Assembly (NCBI GenBank): GCA_046350055.1
Contig: JAXMBC010000001.1
Coordinates: 3,658,001-3,722,000 of the forward strand
From: JAEUIE01 sp046350055
Lineage (GTDB): Bacteria > Planctomycetota > Planctomycetia > Gemmatales > HRBIN36
Length of the DNA stretch: 64,000 bases
Direction of reading: 5' to 3'
In this document: in pieces, positions 17,736 to 26,878 of the stretch
How positions within the stretch are numbered: the stretch's first letter is position 1
Layout: each line of letters begins with the position of its first letter
Translations under genes and position numbers: made by a program
The notes under the pieces: generated by a model
The model's database searches: none
What the model was told of the DNA's origin: nothing
What the model saw: the letters and a program-made list of their open reading frames with translations, nothing else

Positions 17736-18452
17736 ATGACCAAGCTGAGTGTCAACATCAATAAGTTTGCCACCCTTCGCAATAGCCGGGGTGGAAATGT
17801 TCCCGATGTCACCAAGGCAGCTATCGATGCCCAGCTATTTGGTGCCCAGGGTATTACGGTGCATCCTCGCCCTGATGAAAGGCACATCCGCTACAGCGAC
17901 GTGCGAGATATCAAGCCTCATATCACCACGGAGTTTAATATTGAAGGCAATCCGCGAGAACAGAGATTTGTCGACTTGGTCTTGGAGGTGAAGCCGACGC
18001 AGGTAACACTCGTGCCTGATGCATTGGGTCAGATTACCTCCGATCATGGTTGGGATACGGTGATACATCAGGGCTATCTGAGAGACGTTATTGCACGTTT
18101 TCGAGCAGCCGGGATTCGCACGTCGATTTTTGTTGATCCGATTCTGCCGCTGATTGAAGCAGCGAAGACAACGGGCACCGATCGTATAGAGTTGTACACA
18201 GAACCGTACGCTGCGAAGTATCAAGACAGCCGTGCCGCGGCCGTTGCACCGTTTGTACAAGCTGCTGAGCGAGCTGTAGAGTTAGGGCTAGGCATCAATG
18301 CGGGTCATGATCTGAACCTTGAGAATTTACGCTACTTCGTCGCAGAAGTGCCTGATGTTCTCGAAGTCTCGATTGGTCATGCCCTCATCGCCGATGCCCT
18401 CTACCATGGTCTGGAGAAGACAATTCAGATGTATCTGGGCGAGTTAAAGTAG
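17736..18452 (+). CDS. pdxJ: pyridoxine 5'-phosphate synthase
   Basis: A 238-residue TIM-barrel enzyme that makes pyridoxine 5'-phosphate from 1-deoxyxylulose 5-phosphate and 3-amino-2-oxopropyl phosphate, the last ring-closing step of the DXP-dependent vitamin B6 route. Family landmarks are present: LSVNINKFATLRNSRGG near the start, GITVHPRPDERHIRYSDV, FNIEGNP, and the C-terminal GINAGHDLNLENL and VSIGHALIADALYHG. It follows the hydrolase gene by 34 nt and converges on gcvPB with 12 nt between the stops. Confidence 0.96.
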   Translation: MTKLSVNINKFATLRNSRGGNVPDVTKAAIDAQLFGAQGITVHPRPDERHIRYSDVRDIKPHITTEFNIEGNPREQRFVDLVLEVKPTQVTLVPDALGQITSDHGWDTVIHQGYLRDVIARFRAAGIRTSIFVDPILPLIEAAKTTGTDRIELYTEPYAAKYQDSRAAAVAPFVQAAERAVELGLGINAGHDLNLENLRYFVAEVPDVLEVSIGHALIADALYHGLEKTIQMYLGELK

Positions 18453-18467
18453 TCATGGCAATGACTA
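18450..18467. repeat. inverted repeat holding both convergent stop codons
   Basis: TAGTCAT (18450-18456) and ATGACTA (18461-18467) are perfect inverted arms around GGCA. The outer three bases of each arm are the TAG stop of pdxJ (plus) and of gcvPB (minus). It could act as a short bidirectional end signal, but there is no T-run. Confidence 0.4.
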
Positions 18468-19919
18468 CAATGTGCCAGTCCACTTGAGTATCGGTTCCCG
18501 TGCAGCTTTCGCTTCGTCTGGCCGGCATATGGGCAATGTCGTCGGGGCAGCCTGCAGTAGCGCCGGGTCTTCGCTCTTCATTTTGATAAGTGCATCCGCA
18601 AAAGCATCGAGCGTTTCCTTGCTCTCCGTCTCGGTCGGCTCCATCATCAGGGCTTCAGGTACGATGAGTGGGAAGTAGACCGTGGGGGCATGGAAGCCAT
18701 AGTCGAGCAAACGCTTGGCAATATCCATCGCTGAAACGCGACGTTCACGGCGATCCTTCCTGGCACTGGCGACGAATTCGTGCATGCAGCGATCGCCGTG
18801 CGGGACTTCGTAGTAATCTTTCAAGCGTGCCAGCAGGTAATTAGCGTTGAGCACTGCCTGCTCGCTGATCTCCCGCAGGCCTTCCGGTCCCAGAGTACGG
18901 ATGTAGATATAGCCTCGTACGAGAATACCGATGTTTCCATTGAAACTGCGGACCCGGCCTACCGACTTGGGACGGGCGGTATCAAGAGCATAACATCCAT
19001 CAGATTTCTTGATCACAATAGGTGATGGAAGATACGGGGCAAGGAAGTCGCGTACGGCAATGGGACCAGAACCCGGGCCGCCTGCGCCATGCGGGCCGGT
19101 GAAGGTCTTGTGGACATTGTAGTGCATCATGTCCGCGCCGAAGTCGCCTGGGCGTGTGCGACCGACGATAGCGTTCATATTCGCACCATCGAGATAGACC
19201 AAGGCTCCAGCTTCATGCAGCAACTTGGTGATCTCAAGGATCTTTACTTCGAACAGCCCGCAGGTGTTCGGGTTAGTAATCATGAAGACTGCTGTTTCGG
19301 GGCTCAGCTTAGCTTTCAGGTCATCGAAATCGACCAGGCCCTGGGCATCGCTCTTGACTGTCACTACTTCAAAGCCCGCGATCACAGCGCTGGCAGGATT
19401 GGTGCCATGCGCTGAATCAGGCACCAGCACCTTGGTCCGTTTTTGTCCTTTGTCTTTGAAGTACGCTGCAGCTACGAGAAGGGCAGCCAGTTCGCCTTGA
19501 GCGCCAGCGGAAGGTTGCAGCGAAACCGCGGGCAGCCCGGCAATCTCGGCGAGATATTCCTGCATGCCGTAGAGCAGTTCGAGCATACCCTGCGTGGAGG
19601 CATCAGGCTGCAGCGGGTGTAAATTGACAATTCCCGAGAGCGACGCCAGGCGTTCGTGGCGCTTGGGATTATATTTCATCGTGCACGAGCCAAGCGGATA
19701 GAAGTTGGTATCCACCGACATATTCAGCGTTGAGAGATTGACAAAGTGTCGGAGCACATCACTCTCAGCCAGTTCGGGTAAGGGTAGAGTCTGTTCAGCG
19801 AGGAGATGCTTGGGAATGGCATTCTCGGTATGAGGCACATCACTGGCAGGCAGACGATGGGCTCGGCGACCAGATTTGTGGAGTTCAAACAGAAGCTGAG
19901 TTGATTGCCGCTTATCCAT
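18465..19919 (-). CDS. gcvPB: glycine dehydrogenase (decarboxylating) subunit 2
   Basis: A 484-residue PLP enzyme subunit of the glycine cleavage system. The PLP-binding lysine is K271 in MMHYNVHKTFTGPHGAGG. Other landmarks are FYPLGSCTMKYNPK, LQPSAGAQGE, DSAHGTNPAS and VYLDGANMNA. The length is that of subunit 2 of the split two-subunit form, so a separate gcvPA should exist elsewhere; neither it nor gcvT or gcvH is in the window. The ATG at 19919 fits the family N-terminus (MDKRQSTQLLFELHKSGRRA); no strong ribosome-binding site is seen there. Confidence 0.95.
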   Translation of the reverse strand: MDKRQSTQLLFELHKSGRRAHRLPASDVPHTENAIPKHLLAEQTLPLPELAESDVLRHFVNLSTLNMSVDTNFYPLGSCTMKYNPKRHERLASLSGIVNLHPLQPDASTQGMLELLYGMQEYLAEIAGLPAVSLQPSAGAQGELAALLVAAAYFKDKGQKRTKVLVPDSAHGTNPASAVIAGFEVVTVKSDAQGLVDFDDLKAKLSPETAVFMITNPNTCGLFEVKILEITKLLHEAGALVYLDGANMNAIVGRTRPGDFGADMMHYNVHKTFTGPHGAGGPGSGPIAVRDFLAPYLPSPIVIKKSDGCYALDTARPKSVGRVRSFNGNIGILVRGYIYIRTLGPEGLREISEQAVLNANYLLARLKDYYEVPHGDRCMHEFVASARKDRRERRVSAMDIAKRLLDYGFHAPTVYFPLIVPEALMMEPTETESKETLDAFADALIKMKSEDPALLQAAPTTLPICRPDEAKAAREPILKWTGTL

Positions 19920-20043
19920 ACTGAGAAGCACTCGCCTGAGTAACAAAGGGACTTAGCAGATTCTATGAAGTGTGTCCATGACGTGGAGTCGGTTAGCGAG
20001 GTTCCTGTACTCTGCAATAACGCTCTCCTTGTCCTTGGTGTCA

Positions 20044-20066
20044 TTGTGGTTGCTAACTAACCACAA
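20044..20066. promoter_or_regulatory. 8-7-8 inverted repeat between gcvPB and the DinB-like gene
   Basis: TTGTGGTT (20044-20051) and AACCACAA (20059-20066) are perfect inverted arms around 7 nt. They sit in the 240-nt divergent region upstream of gcvPB (start 19919) and the DinB-like gene (start 20160), a plausible operator. Function is inference. Confidence 0.35.
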
Positions 20067-20159
20067 CGACGCCAAGTAGACAGAAAACTGCAAGCAGCTG
20101 TTGCTTTTCTCTAACTGGAATCGGCTACATTAAAAGCAAACATTCCATAGGTAATTCTC

Positions 20160-20645
20160 ATGCTCGACCACCAACTCACTATCTACCGCTTCATGTATGG
20201 CTACGGGCGCAAGCTCCTGGTCGACATATCAGAAGCTCAACTCAAGACGCCTGCTTTCCCCGGGGCTAATCCACCATCGTGGATTATTGGCCATCTGGCG
20301 GTTTCGACGGACTTCATCCTCAAATTGGCAGGCCAGTCAACACTGCTTCCCAAAACCTGGATGGTGCTGTTTGGTCCCGGCTCCGATCCGCACAAGCATC
20401 TCGACAAGCACCCCAATCGGACGGAACTAGTTGCTGCCTATGAAGCCGGGCATGAAGCAGTTTTTGTTGCTGTACCTAAGATGGATATGGAGAAACTGAA
20501 GGAGCCCAGTCCATTTCAACCGCTGATTAAAGAACTGCCGACTGCAGGTGATCTGCTCACCCACCTGCTCACGTCTCACGAAGGCTTCCACGTAGCCCAA
20601 CTCTCGGCTTGCCGTCGTTCTACTGGATTGTCGCCTCTCTTTTAA
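20160..20645 (+). CDS. DinB-like (DinB_2) putative metalloprotein
   Basis: A 161-residue four-helix-bundle protein of the DinB/YfiT superfamily. The metal-ligand histidines fit the usual spacing: one in SWIIGHLAVSTDFIL (about residue 45) and two in LLTHLLTSHEGFHVAQLSA near the C-terminus. Members include damage-inducible proteins and thiol-dependent transferases; no substrate can be assigned. The start has an AGGT-type ribosome-binding site 7 nt upstream. It is divergent from gcvPB and convergent with the double-kinase gene. Confidence 0.82.
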   Translation: MLDHQLTIYRFMYGYGRKLLVDISEAQLKTPAFPGANPPSWIIGHLAVSTDFILKLAGQSTLLPKTWMVLFGPGSDPHKHLDKHPNRTELVAAYEAGHEAVFVAVPKMDMEKLKEPSPFQPLIKELPTAGDLLTHLLTSHEGFHVAQLSACRRSTGLSPLF

Positions 20646-20720
20646 TGTAGATTCACACTCCGCTAAATGGTCAATGGCAATGGGCGATCAGGCGTGCAAT
20701 CGGGAATATGTTTGAGTCGT

Positions 20721-23700
20721 TTATTTCACGCGTGCTTGCAGATCATTACGAAACCGGCGGAGTTGTTCTTTTTTGTCGCTGGGGGCCAGTGCCAGGGAAA
20801 TATCGAGGGTCCTCAGTGCTTCCTCCAGCAGTGGTTTAGCCTGAGCGTCGTTTGCTTCCAGTGCATCATCGCTAAGGAACTTGGCCAGGTAGGAAGCAAG
20901 TTCCCACTGGCCCGCTGTCGGCTGATTGGTTTTCAGCAAGGCTCGAATATCGTTCATGGTGGCCTGGCGATAGTTGGCTTTATCGGCCTGTGGTGCCAGC
21001 ACAAAAAGCAGCAGCTTGGCTGTGGAACTTGCCTCCAGCGCACCAGCCTGATTCTGGCGCTGGGCAGCTGGAGTCAGCTGCAGTGCCATCTGGGCATCTG
21101 CTATACATTGTTCCAGCACGGGCTTGGCATCTTCCCACTTTGTTCCTGTATTAATCGGACGGCGAGCCAGGGTGCTGCGGACGATGAGCGACGTTACATG
21201 TTCCACTTTACATTGATTCAGATTCGCTGGTATCACTTGATTGAGCAATGGCTGAAGAACAGTTGGCTGGTTGTACAAGAGAGCAAGTGTCTGATTGAGA
21301 AAGTTCTTGCCAAGGTCAGGGTGACGGATCGCTTTGAGGAACTCCTCGTTGGCTCTTCCTGCATCGTTCTTCAAAAGATAATACCGGCCCAGCCAGAAGT
21401 GGGCTTCAGCCAGGTCAGTATCAAGCTTGATGGCTTTGGTCAGCTCTTCACGACCTGCTTCCAGTCGCATTGCATTGTTGCCGTCGTCTACGGCCCAGCG
21501 CACCAGGCAACGGCCGAGGTAGGCATGTCCCTGTGCCAGAGAAGGACGTGATGCCAACTGCTGGCGATAGGCTTTTTCTGCCTCGGCGTAAACGGTGCGG
21601 GCGGGAACGCCTGACAGTAAATTCCCCAGACGTTCTTTGGCTTGTCCCAAGGCTCCCCATGCTGATTCATAGGAGGCGTCCAGTTCAGTGGCCTTCACTG
21701 CATCGGTAACAGCGTCCTGAAATACATAGCGACGTTGCTCATTCTCGACGGGAGTGAAATCCCCCAGCATAGAGCGTGCCAGGCTGCGGTTGCTTCGGTA
21801 TTGTGCGAGCATCCTGTCGCGAGGGTTCTGTTGCTCTGCCAGGGAGATAGCCTTGTCGTAGGCAGCGATGGAATCACTCAAGGTGCGGCGGATGTCAGTT
21901 TCACTGGTCTCTTGAGCCAGGCGATAGTACTTGGCCAATCCGAGAATGTTCCAGCCACCATGGAAGGAGGGATCGGCCAGAGTAGCGGCGCTGGCATTAG
22001 TGGAAATAGCTGCGATGTCCGAAGGAGCGAGGCTGCCTAGACGATTGAGGCACTGACCCTGTCCGGTCAAATACTCGGCCTTAATGCGGCCACCACCGGG
22101 GAACAGCTTGGCTGCTTCCGCATAGGCTTCCGCTGCCACACGCAATGGTTGTTTGTTACCCGTCCCGGGCCAGGCTTCATAGGGCGATTGAAAGATCAAT
22201 TCACCATATGCAGCTTGCAGCGCTGCAAGTTGTGTATTACGAGTGGGATTCGCCTTGATCGTGGCAGCGACTTTCTGTCCGGGATCAATGATACGCTGGT
22301 AAATGATCAACGGGCTGGTCGCCTCAAAATGAACCCGATGGGTTTTAAGGTAATTCCAGATCTCAGCATACACGTTCAGTGCAGACGCAGGCTGTTTAGC
22401 TTTGACAAGTGAATCGGCCAGTTTCAACTTGAGACTTGTGACGACAATGGCACCCTGTGGCTTGCGTGCCCACTCTTCCTGCAACGTAGGAGTGAGAATA
22501 GCCTGCAGAGTTAAAGGATCCTTTGGAACAGGCCCTTGCACGGCCAGAACCAGGGATAACAGAGAATTAGTTTGGGCTTTGCCCATGAATCGCTCTGCAA
22601 CACCGAGCCAGGTAGGGACAGGTTCTGAGAGAACAGTTGTCAACGATCGAGCATCAGCCTGATAGCTCACTCGTTGGGCGGCTTCTTCGAGGATACTTAA
22701 AGCACGTTCGCGTCGGAAACCTGAAAGCGAGATGTCCTGCTTGAGCGATTCTTCCAGTGCAGCCACAGCTCGCAATGGCTCTCGCATCTCCTGCCAGTAT
22801 CGAGCCTGCACGTACTGTAAGTAAGCAGTGCGATCCTGGAGTTCGACACCCTGGCGAAGGAATTGTTCAGCAAGGGCAGGGTTCTTCTGGTCGCCTTCCA
22901 ACATACATTCTGCTCGGAATGCAAGCAGCTTGGTGGAAATAGCATTGCTGGGTACTTGCTCCAGTTCACGATAAGAGCGACTGAATTCCGCAGGCACCCG
23001 AGTGCTCGTGATAATGCGATCCAGGCTGGTCTGAAGGAAGTTGGGGAAGCCAGGGTCGGTGATGTTCTTGCCCAGCACAAAAATAGGAGCAGGAATAGGT
23101 TTGGTAGGTGTGGGTGAGACGATCAGGTCTGGCACTTTCATCGGTGGAGGGCTGGGGCGATTGTCAGCTGCTGTGATGATGTCCGGAGCACGGTAACTTG
23201 AATTGTTGAGTTCCGCCTGGCGTGCAGGATCATAAACTGGGCCGACAAACTCACGTGTGGTGTTGTCGGGCATTGGTTCAACCGTGGTACTCGACGCCTG
23301 GGCACTTTCCGTATTTCCACTGACCAAGCGATATACCAACATGGCCATGCCGATTCCGACGATGAAGACCATCGCAAGTGGCAGTGCATAATGCTTCAGT
23401 GGCTTGGGAGCAGTCTCTGCTTCTGCATTGACTGCGGCTGGCGCAACGGGCATGACAGCCGTGGGCGCAGATGGCTCAGGATCAGTATCTCGTTCGGCAT
23501 GGTGGACTGGAGCCGGATAGATCTCTCCGGGTCGCAGAGCCACATTCATCGTCGACGGTTCGCGAGTTTCTGCTGGTTTTTGGACAGGTCCGTGACGCGG
23601 CGTGGCTGGTTGCAGTTCTGTCGCAGGATCTTGGTGGCGAGGGGTATAGCCTGGCGCAGCTAGCGGTTTGTGGACAGCCGGTTCATCCATCTCATCATCA

Positions 23701-25604
23701 GCATCAATCAGCAATTCACCCGTCGCTGGCACTGCCTTCATCAACGCGTTAACAAATGCCTGACAGCTTTCATAGCGTTCTTCTGGAATGACACTGGTAG
23801 CTTTGGCAACCACTTGCCGTTCAGCTTTCAGCAGCACCGAAAGGTCCAATTGTCCTTCCAGTTGACGCATCATCTGGTCATAGGCTGAGCAATCGGGACC
23901 ATAAGGCAACTGGCCAGTACGGAGTTGGAAATAGGTAATAGCCAGCGAATACTGATCAGACCACTTGGTGACTTTGCCCCGCAATACTTCCGGTGCAGCA
24001 TAGTGGAACGTGAAGCCGACAGAATCCTGTTTAATCTCTGCACTGATGTTTTCTGTTTCCAGCACCTTTGCTAGACCAAAATCGGTCAGCTTCACAGTAT
24101 CGTTTGCCAGCATGATGTTATCAGGCTTTACATCACGATGCTGTATTGAGACGAGTCGATTGCCCTGCTTGTGTCGGGGTTGATTGAGGTAGTCAAGAGC
24201 ACCGGCCACCTGGCTCAGATAGCCAAGTAGTTCCTTGACTGGGATGCCGGGTTTGCCCGCTTCCTTGTGCTTTTCCAGAACCTGGGACAGGTTCTTGTCT
24301 GCCAGCCGAGTGGCAATCACCAGCGTGGCGGGTGTCGGGGCTCCGGCATGCCCTCGCAGCTCATCAGGAATGATCTGGCCATGTCTGTCAAGCAGCCAGT
24401 AGGCTCGCAGTTCCATCAGGCTATTGTGGCTGATGTTCTGGATGATTTCTAATGCACGAAACTCCTGCTTGCCACGCCCGCTAGCTCGGTCCAGATCTTT
24501 GATGATCTTCAGTGCAATCGGAAGTCTGCCGGGAGCCTGCGACTGCCACACTTCACCATACGCGCCGCGCCCGATCAGCGAAATCAGCTTATGCCCGGGC
24601 ACAATCTCCCGATTGGGTTCTATGACCAATCCGTCAGTTGGACCTGAGCCGGTGCGTTCGATGGCGCGGCGAAGTTCGCGGGCCAGATCCTGGCAATTGG
24701 CGAACCGTGCTTCCGGACGACGACTGACTGCACGGCGAATCACCTGCTGTTCTGCAGTGCTCAAGCGAGAGAGATCGAGTCGTCCTTCGAGCGCCTCGGT
24801 CAACACCACGTTGGCATCATTCATCGAGAAAGGCAGGGCACCTGTTCGCAGATAGTGGTAGGTGATGGCCAGAGAATACTGGTCGCTGTACGGGCTGGGC
24901 TTGCCTCCATCGAGCATTTCCGGTGAACTGAATGCTACCGTCATTCCAGCAGCACCCCGATCCATTTCGCCCAGGACATGGCGCAACCCGGCATCGCATA
25001 CCTGGGCAGCTCCACCAACGATCAAAATATTCTGTGGTTTGATGTCGCCATGCGGCAGCGTCTGAAGCCCCTTGCCCAGATCATGTTTGGGGGCGTTGAG
25101 GTGATCAATGGCTCGGGCAGCATCTTCGATGTAACTGATGAGTTCAACGGATGGGATTCCTTGCTCACCTTTGTCTTTGCATTCAGTGAACCGTTCGAGA
25201 AGGCTCTTGTCACCCAACCCCATGGCAATGAACAGCGTTTCAGCAGTAGGTTTCAAGTCATCGAGATTAAATTCACCCAGTGTATGGGTGCTGCTTTTGT
25301 CGTTGTTGCCTACTCCAGACAGTTCCTTTTTCTTGAGGATTCCGCTGGCGCTGGTGGTACTAAAGTCGCTGATCCACAGAGCAAGAATCGGGCACAGATT
25401 GGGATGTTTGATTTTCTTGAGGAGTTCAACGGTACGCAGATTAGTGAAGCCAGGTTTATCATCCAATCGGATGATCTTGAAAGCTACTTCCGTGCCTCCC
25501 GGACCATGGGCTTGCCACACATCCCCAAACCCACCTTTTCCCAGGAATTTTCCCAGACGATAGCCACGGACGGGCTCATCACCTTGTTGGTAGGCACGGG
25601 GCAT
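20721..25604 (-). CDS. double Ser/Thr kinase with transmembrane segment and TPR tail
   Basis: A 1627-residue protein. Kinase domain 1 (about residues 14-315) has GKGGFGDVW and VAFK, but HGD (185-187) replaces HRD, DAG (204-206) replaces DFG and SPE replaces APE. Kinase domain 2 (about 338-620) is canonical: GRGAYGEVW, IALK, HRDVKPDN (489-496), DFG (508-510), APE. A Pro-rich linker leads to one membrane helix (about 740-760), then roughly 850 residues of TPR-like helices outside the cytoplasm (for example AYLGRCLVRWA and ALGQAKERLGNLL). The ATG at 25604 gives a start just ahead of the first kinase domain; the frame is open 25 codons upstream. Domain 1 keeps the catalytic Asp and Lys, so it may be active, but its two altered motifs suggest a regulatory role. 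Targets are unknown. Confidence 0.92.
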   Translation of the reverse strand: MPRAYQQGDEPVRGYRLGKFLGKGGFGDVWQAHGPGGTEVAFKIIRLDDKPGFTNLRTVELLKKIKHPNLCPILALWISDFSTTSASGILKKKELSGVGNNDKSSTHTLGEFNLDDLKPTAETLFIAMGLGDKSLLERFTECKDKGEQGIPSVELISYIEDAARAIDHLNAPKHDLGKGLQTLPHGDIKPQNILIVGGAAQVCDAGLRHVLGEMDRGAAGMTVAFSSPEMLDGGKPSPYSDQYSLAITYHYLRTGALPFSMNDANVVLTEALEGRLDLSRLSTAEQQVIRRAVSRRPEARFANCQDLARELRRAIERTGSGPTDGLVIEPNREIVPGHKLISLIGRGAYGEVWQSQAPGRLPIALKIIKDLDRASGRGKQEFRALEIIQNISHNSLMELRAYWLLDRHGQIIPDELRGHAGAPTPATLVIATRLADKNLSQVLEKHKEAGKPGIPVKELLGYLSQVAGALDYLNQPRHKQGNRLVSIQHRDVKPDNIMLANDTVKLTDFGLAKVLETENISAEIKQDSVGFTFHYAAPEVLRGKVTKWSDQYSLAITYFQLRTGQLPYGPDCSAYDQMMRQLEGQLDLSVLLKAERQVVAKATSVIPEERYESCQAFVNALMKAVPATGELLIDADDEMDEPAVHKPLAAPGYTPRHQDPATELQPATPRHGPVQKPAETREPSTMNVALRPGEIYPAPVHHAERDTDPEPSAPTAVMPVAPAAVNAEAETAPKPLKHYALPLAMVFIVGIGMAMLVYRLVSGNTESAQASSTTVEPMPDNTTREFVGPVYDPARQAELNNSSYRAPDIITAADNRPSPPPMKVPDLIVSPTPTKPIPAPIFVLGKNITDPGFPNFLQTSLDRIITSTRVPAEFSRSYRELEQVPSNAISTKLLAFRAECMLEGDQKNPALAEQFLRQGVELQDRTAYLQYVQARYWQEMREPLRAVAALEESLKQDISLSGFRRERALSILEEAAQRVSYQADARSLTTVLSEPVPTWLGVAERFMGKAQTNSLLSLVLAVQGPVPKDPLTLQAILTPTLQEEWARKPQGAIVVTSLKLKLADSLVKAKQPASALNVYAEIWNYLKTHRVHFEATSPLIIYQRIIDPGQKVAATIKANPTRNTQLAALQAAYGELIFQSPYEAWPGTGNKQPLRVAAEAYAEAAKLFPGGGRIKAEYLTGQGQCLNRLGSLAPSDIAAISTNASAATLADPSFHGGWNILGLAKYYRLAQETSETDIRRTLSDSIAAYDKAISLAEQQNPRDRMLAQYRSNRSLARSMLGDFTPVENEQRRYVFQDAVTDAVKATELDASYESAWGALGQAKERLGNLLSGVPARTVYAEAEKAYRQQLASRPSLAQGHAYLGRCLVRWAVDDGNNAMRLEAGREELTKAIKLDTDLAEAHFWLGRYYLLKNDAGRANEEFLKAIRHPDLGKNFLNQTLALLYNQPTVLQPLLNQVIPANLNQCKVEHVTSLIVRSTLARRPINTGTKWEDAKPVLEQCIADAQMALQLTPAAQRQNQAGALEASSTAKLLLFVLAPQADKANYRQATMNDIRALLKTNQPTAGQWELASYLAKFLSDDALEANDAQAKPLLEEALRTLDISLALAPSDKKEQLRRFRNDLQARVK

Positions 25605-25758
25605 AGCATCCACGCAGCAGAGGGCGAAACTCTCGAAGTATAGCTTGTGCCGATGGCACTTGCTGTACGTTCGGTACAATTTTTAACTTGTACCCTAATT
25701 TACCTATCTTATGGAAGAGCAATGTTAGATAGAGTATCTGTTTGTGAAAGTGGCCATC

Positions 25759-26508
25759 ATGAACATCCATATCGCAACAATCCCTGTGGAAATGGGACAG
25801 CAAGCAGCGGCTGCCGGTGCCTTGGCTATTCAACACAGCCTTGAGGATCGAGGGCTAGCCAGCATTATTCTTGCAACTGGTGCGTCCCAATTCACTATGT
25901 ACGAAGCGTTGCTCCAGCATCCTGAGATCAATTGGAGTCGTGTTTCCGTCTTTCACCTCGACGAGTATCTCGGATTACCTTTTGACCATCCTGCTTCGTT
26001 CCGCAAATACCTATGGCAGCGATTCATCAGCAAATTGCCAATTGCACCACGTGCTGTCTATTGGATTGATGGCGAAGCTGTGCCAGGTGCAGAGTGCAGA
26101 CGGCTCAATAAAATAATCCAGCAGCATTCCATAGGTGTCGCCTTTGTCGGTATTGGTGAGAATGGACACTTGGCCTTCAACGATCCGCCTGCAGACTTTG
26201 CAACAGAAGAGCCGTACATCACCGTCACACTCGACGAAGCATGTCGACGACAACAGCTTGGCGAAGGCTGGTTCCCAACTTTCGATGATGTGCCTACGCA
26301 AGCTATTTCCATGTCGATCCAGCAGATCATGAAGAGCCAGCGAATTATCTGTACCGTGCCTGATGCGCGTAAGGCAGATGCGGTGAAACTCAGTCTGGAG
26401 GGGCCGGTCACCAATCTTGTGCCTGCCTCCATTCTTCAGCGACATGGTCACGTGGATTTGTTCCTGGATCAGTTGTCTGCCAGTTTGTTAAGACAAGATA
26501 CCAAATAA
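25759..26508 (+). CDS. glucosamine-6-phosphate deaminase-like protein (NagB family)
   Basis: A 249-residue sugar-phosphate isomerase-fold protein. The family normally converts glucosamine 6-phosphate to fructose 6-phosphate and ammonia. Landmarks are the phosphate loop ILATGASQFTMYEAL, the FHLDEYLGLP motif (D68, E69) and the active-site GIGENGHLAFNDPP with H137. The last motif has N at the position of the E. coli catalytic D141 and D at that of E148, substitutions seen in parts of the family, so exact activity is uncertain. An in-frame GTG at 25744 is an alternative start. It is divergent from the double kinase; no other amino-sugar gene is nearby. Confidence 0.85.
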   Translation: MNIHIATIPVEMGQQAAAAGALAIQHSLEDRGLASIILATGASQFTMYEALLQHPEINWSRVSVFHLDEYLGLPFDHPASFRKYLWQRFISKLPIAPRAVYWIDGEAVPGAECRRLNKIIQQHSIGVAFVGIGENGHLAFNDPPADFATEEPYITVTLDEACRRQQLGEGWFPTFDDVPTQAISMSIQQIMKSQRIICTVPDARKADAVKLSLEGPVTNLVPASILQRHGHVDLFLDQLSASLLRQDTK

Positions 26509-26739
26509 TAGTTCAACAATTATGGCGAGGTGCATCTCGGCTGGAGTAGTTCATTTTCATGAATTCGCCTTGGGCTATCATGATTTAGCAATCAACACAC
26601 CAAGCAATGACTGGGTTGGCACCCTTGTAGAATGCCGGAAAAACAGCGGTTTTCGTACGCTCAATCCATAGTCAATGACACGCTTGGTGCTGGGAATTGC
26701 AGGAACATTCATGATTACATCGCCTTTACTCATTATATC

Positions 26740-26838
26740 AATGAATAAATATAATACTACAGTAATAAACAATTAATACATATTATGTTGATATAAAGTG
26801 TAGTTGCATTTACACTTCATTCCATGAATCATTCATGG
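26740..26838. promoter_or_regulatory. AT-rich leader with two inverted repeats upstream of the DUF1559 gene
   Basis: The 370-nt gap 26509-26878 is AT-rich from about 26735 to 26820. It contains AAGTGTA (26796-26802) with TACACTT (26811-26817), a perfect 7-8-7 repeat. Next comes CCATGAA (26822-26828) with TTCATGG (26832-26838), a 7-3-7 hairpin. Both precede the ribosome-binding site at 26869-26873. A promoter or operator region is likely; the elements have no assigned regulator. A 64-codon minus-strand frame in the gap is not convincing. Confidence 0.45.
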
Positions 26839-26878
26839 CACGTCGCCATGGAGTTATTACCCTGTGTTGGAGGATGGT

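Noticed and set aside
18450..18467. Intrinsic terminator between pdxJ and gcvPB
   Set aside because: The stem is only 7 bp and no T-run follows on either strand; kept only as a short inverted repeat.
23138..23389. Antisense frames inside the double-kinase gene
   Set aside because: Codon pattern and domain evidence fit the long minus-strand protein only.
26578..26772. 64-codon minus-strand frame upstream of the DUF1559 gene
   Set aside because: Lies partly in the AT-rich promoter-like region, no ribosome-binding site, no recognisable protein features.
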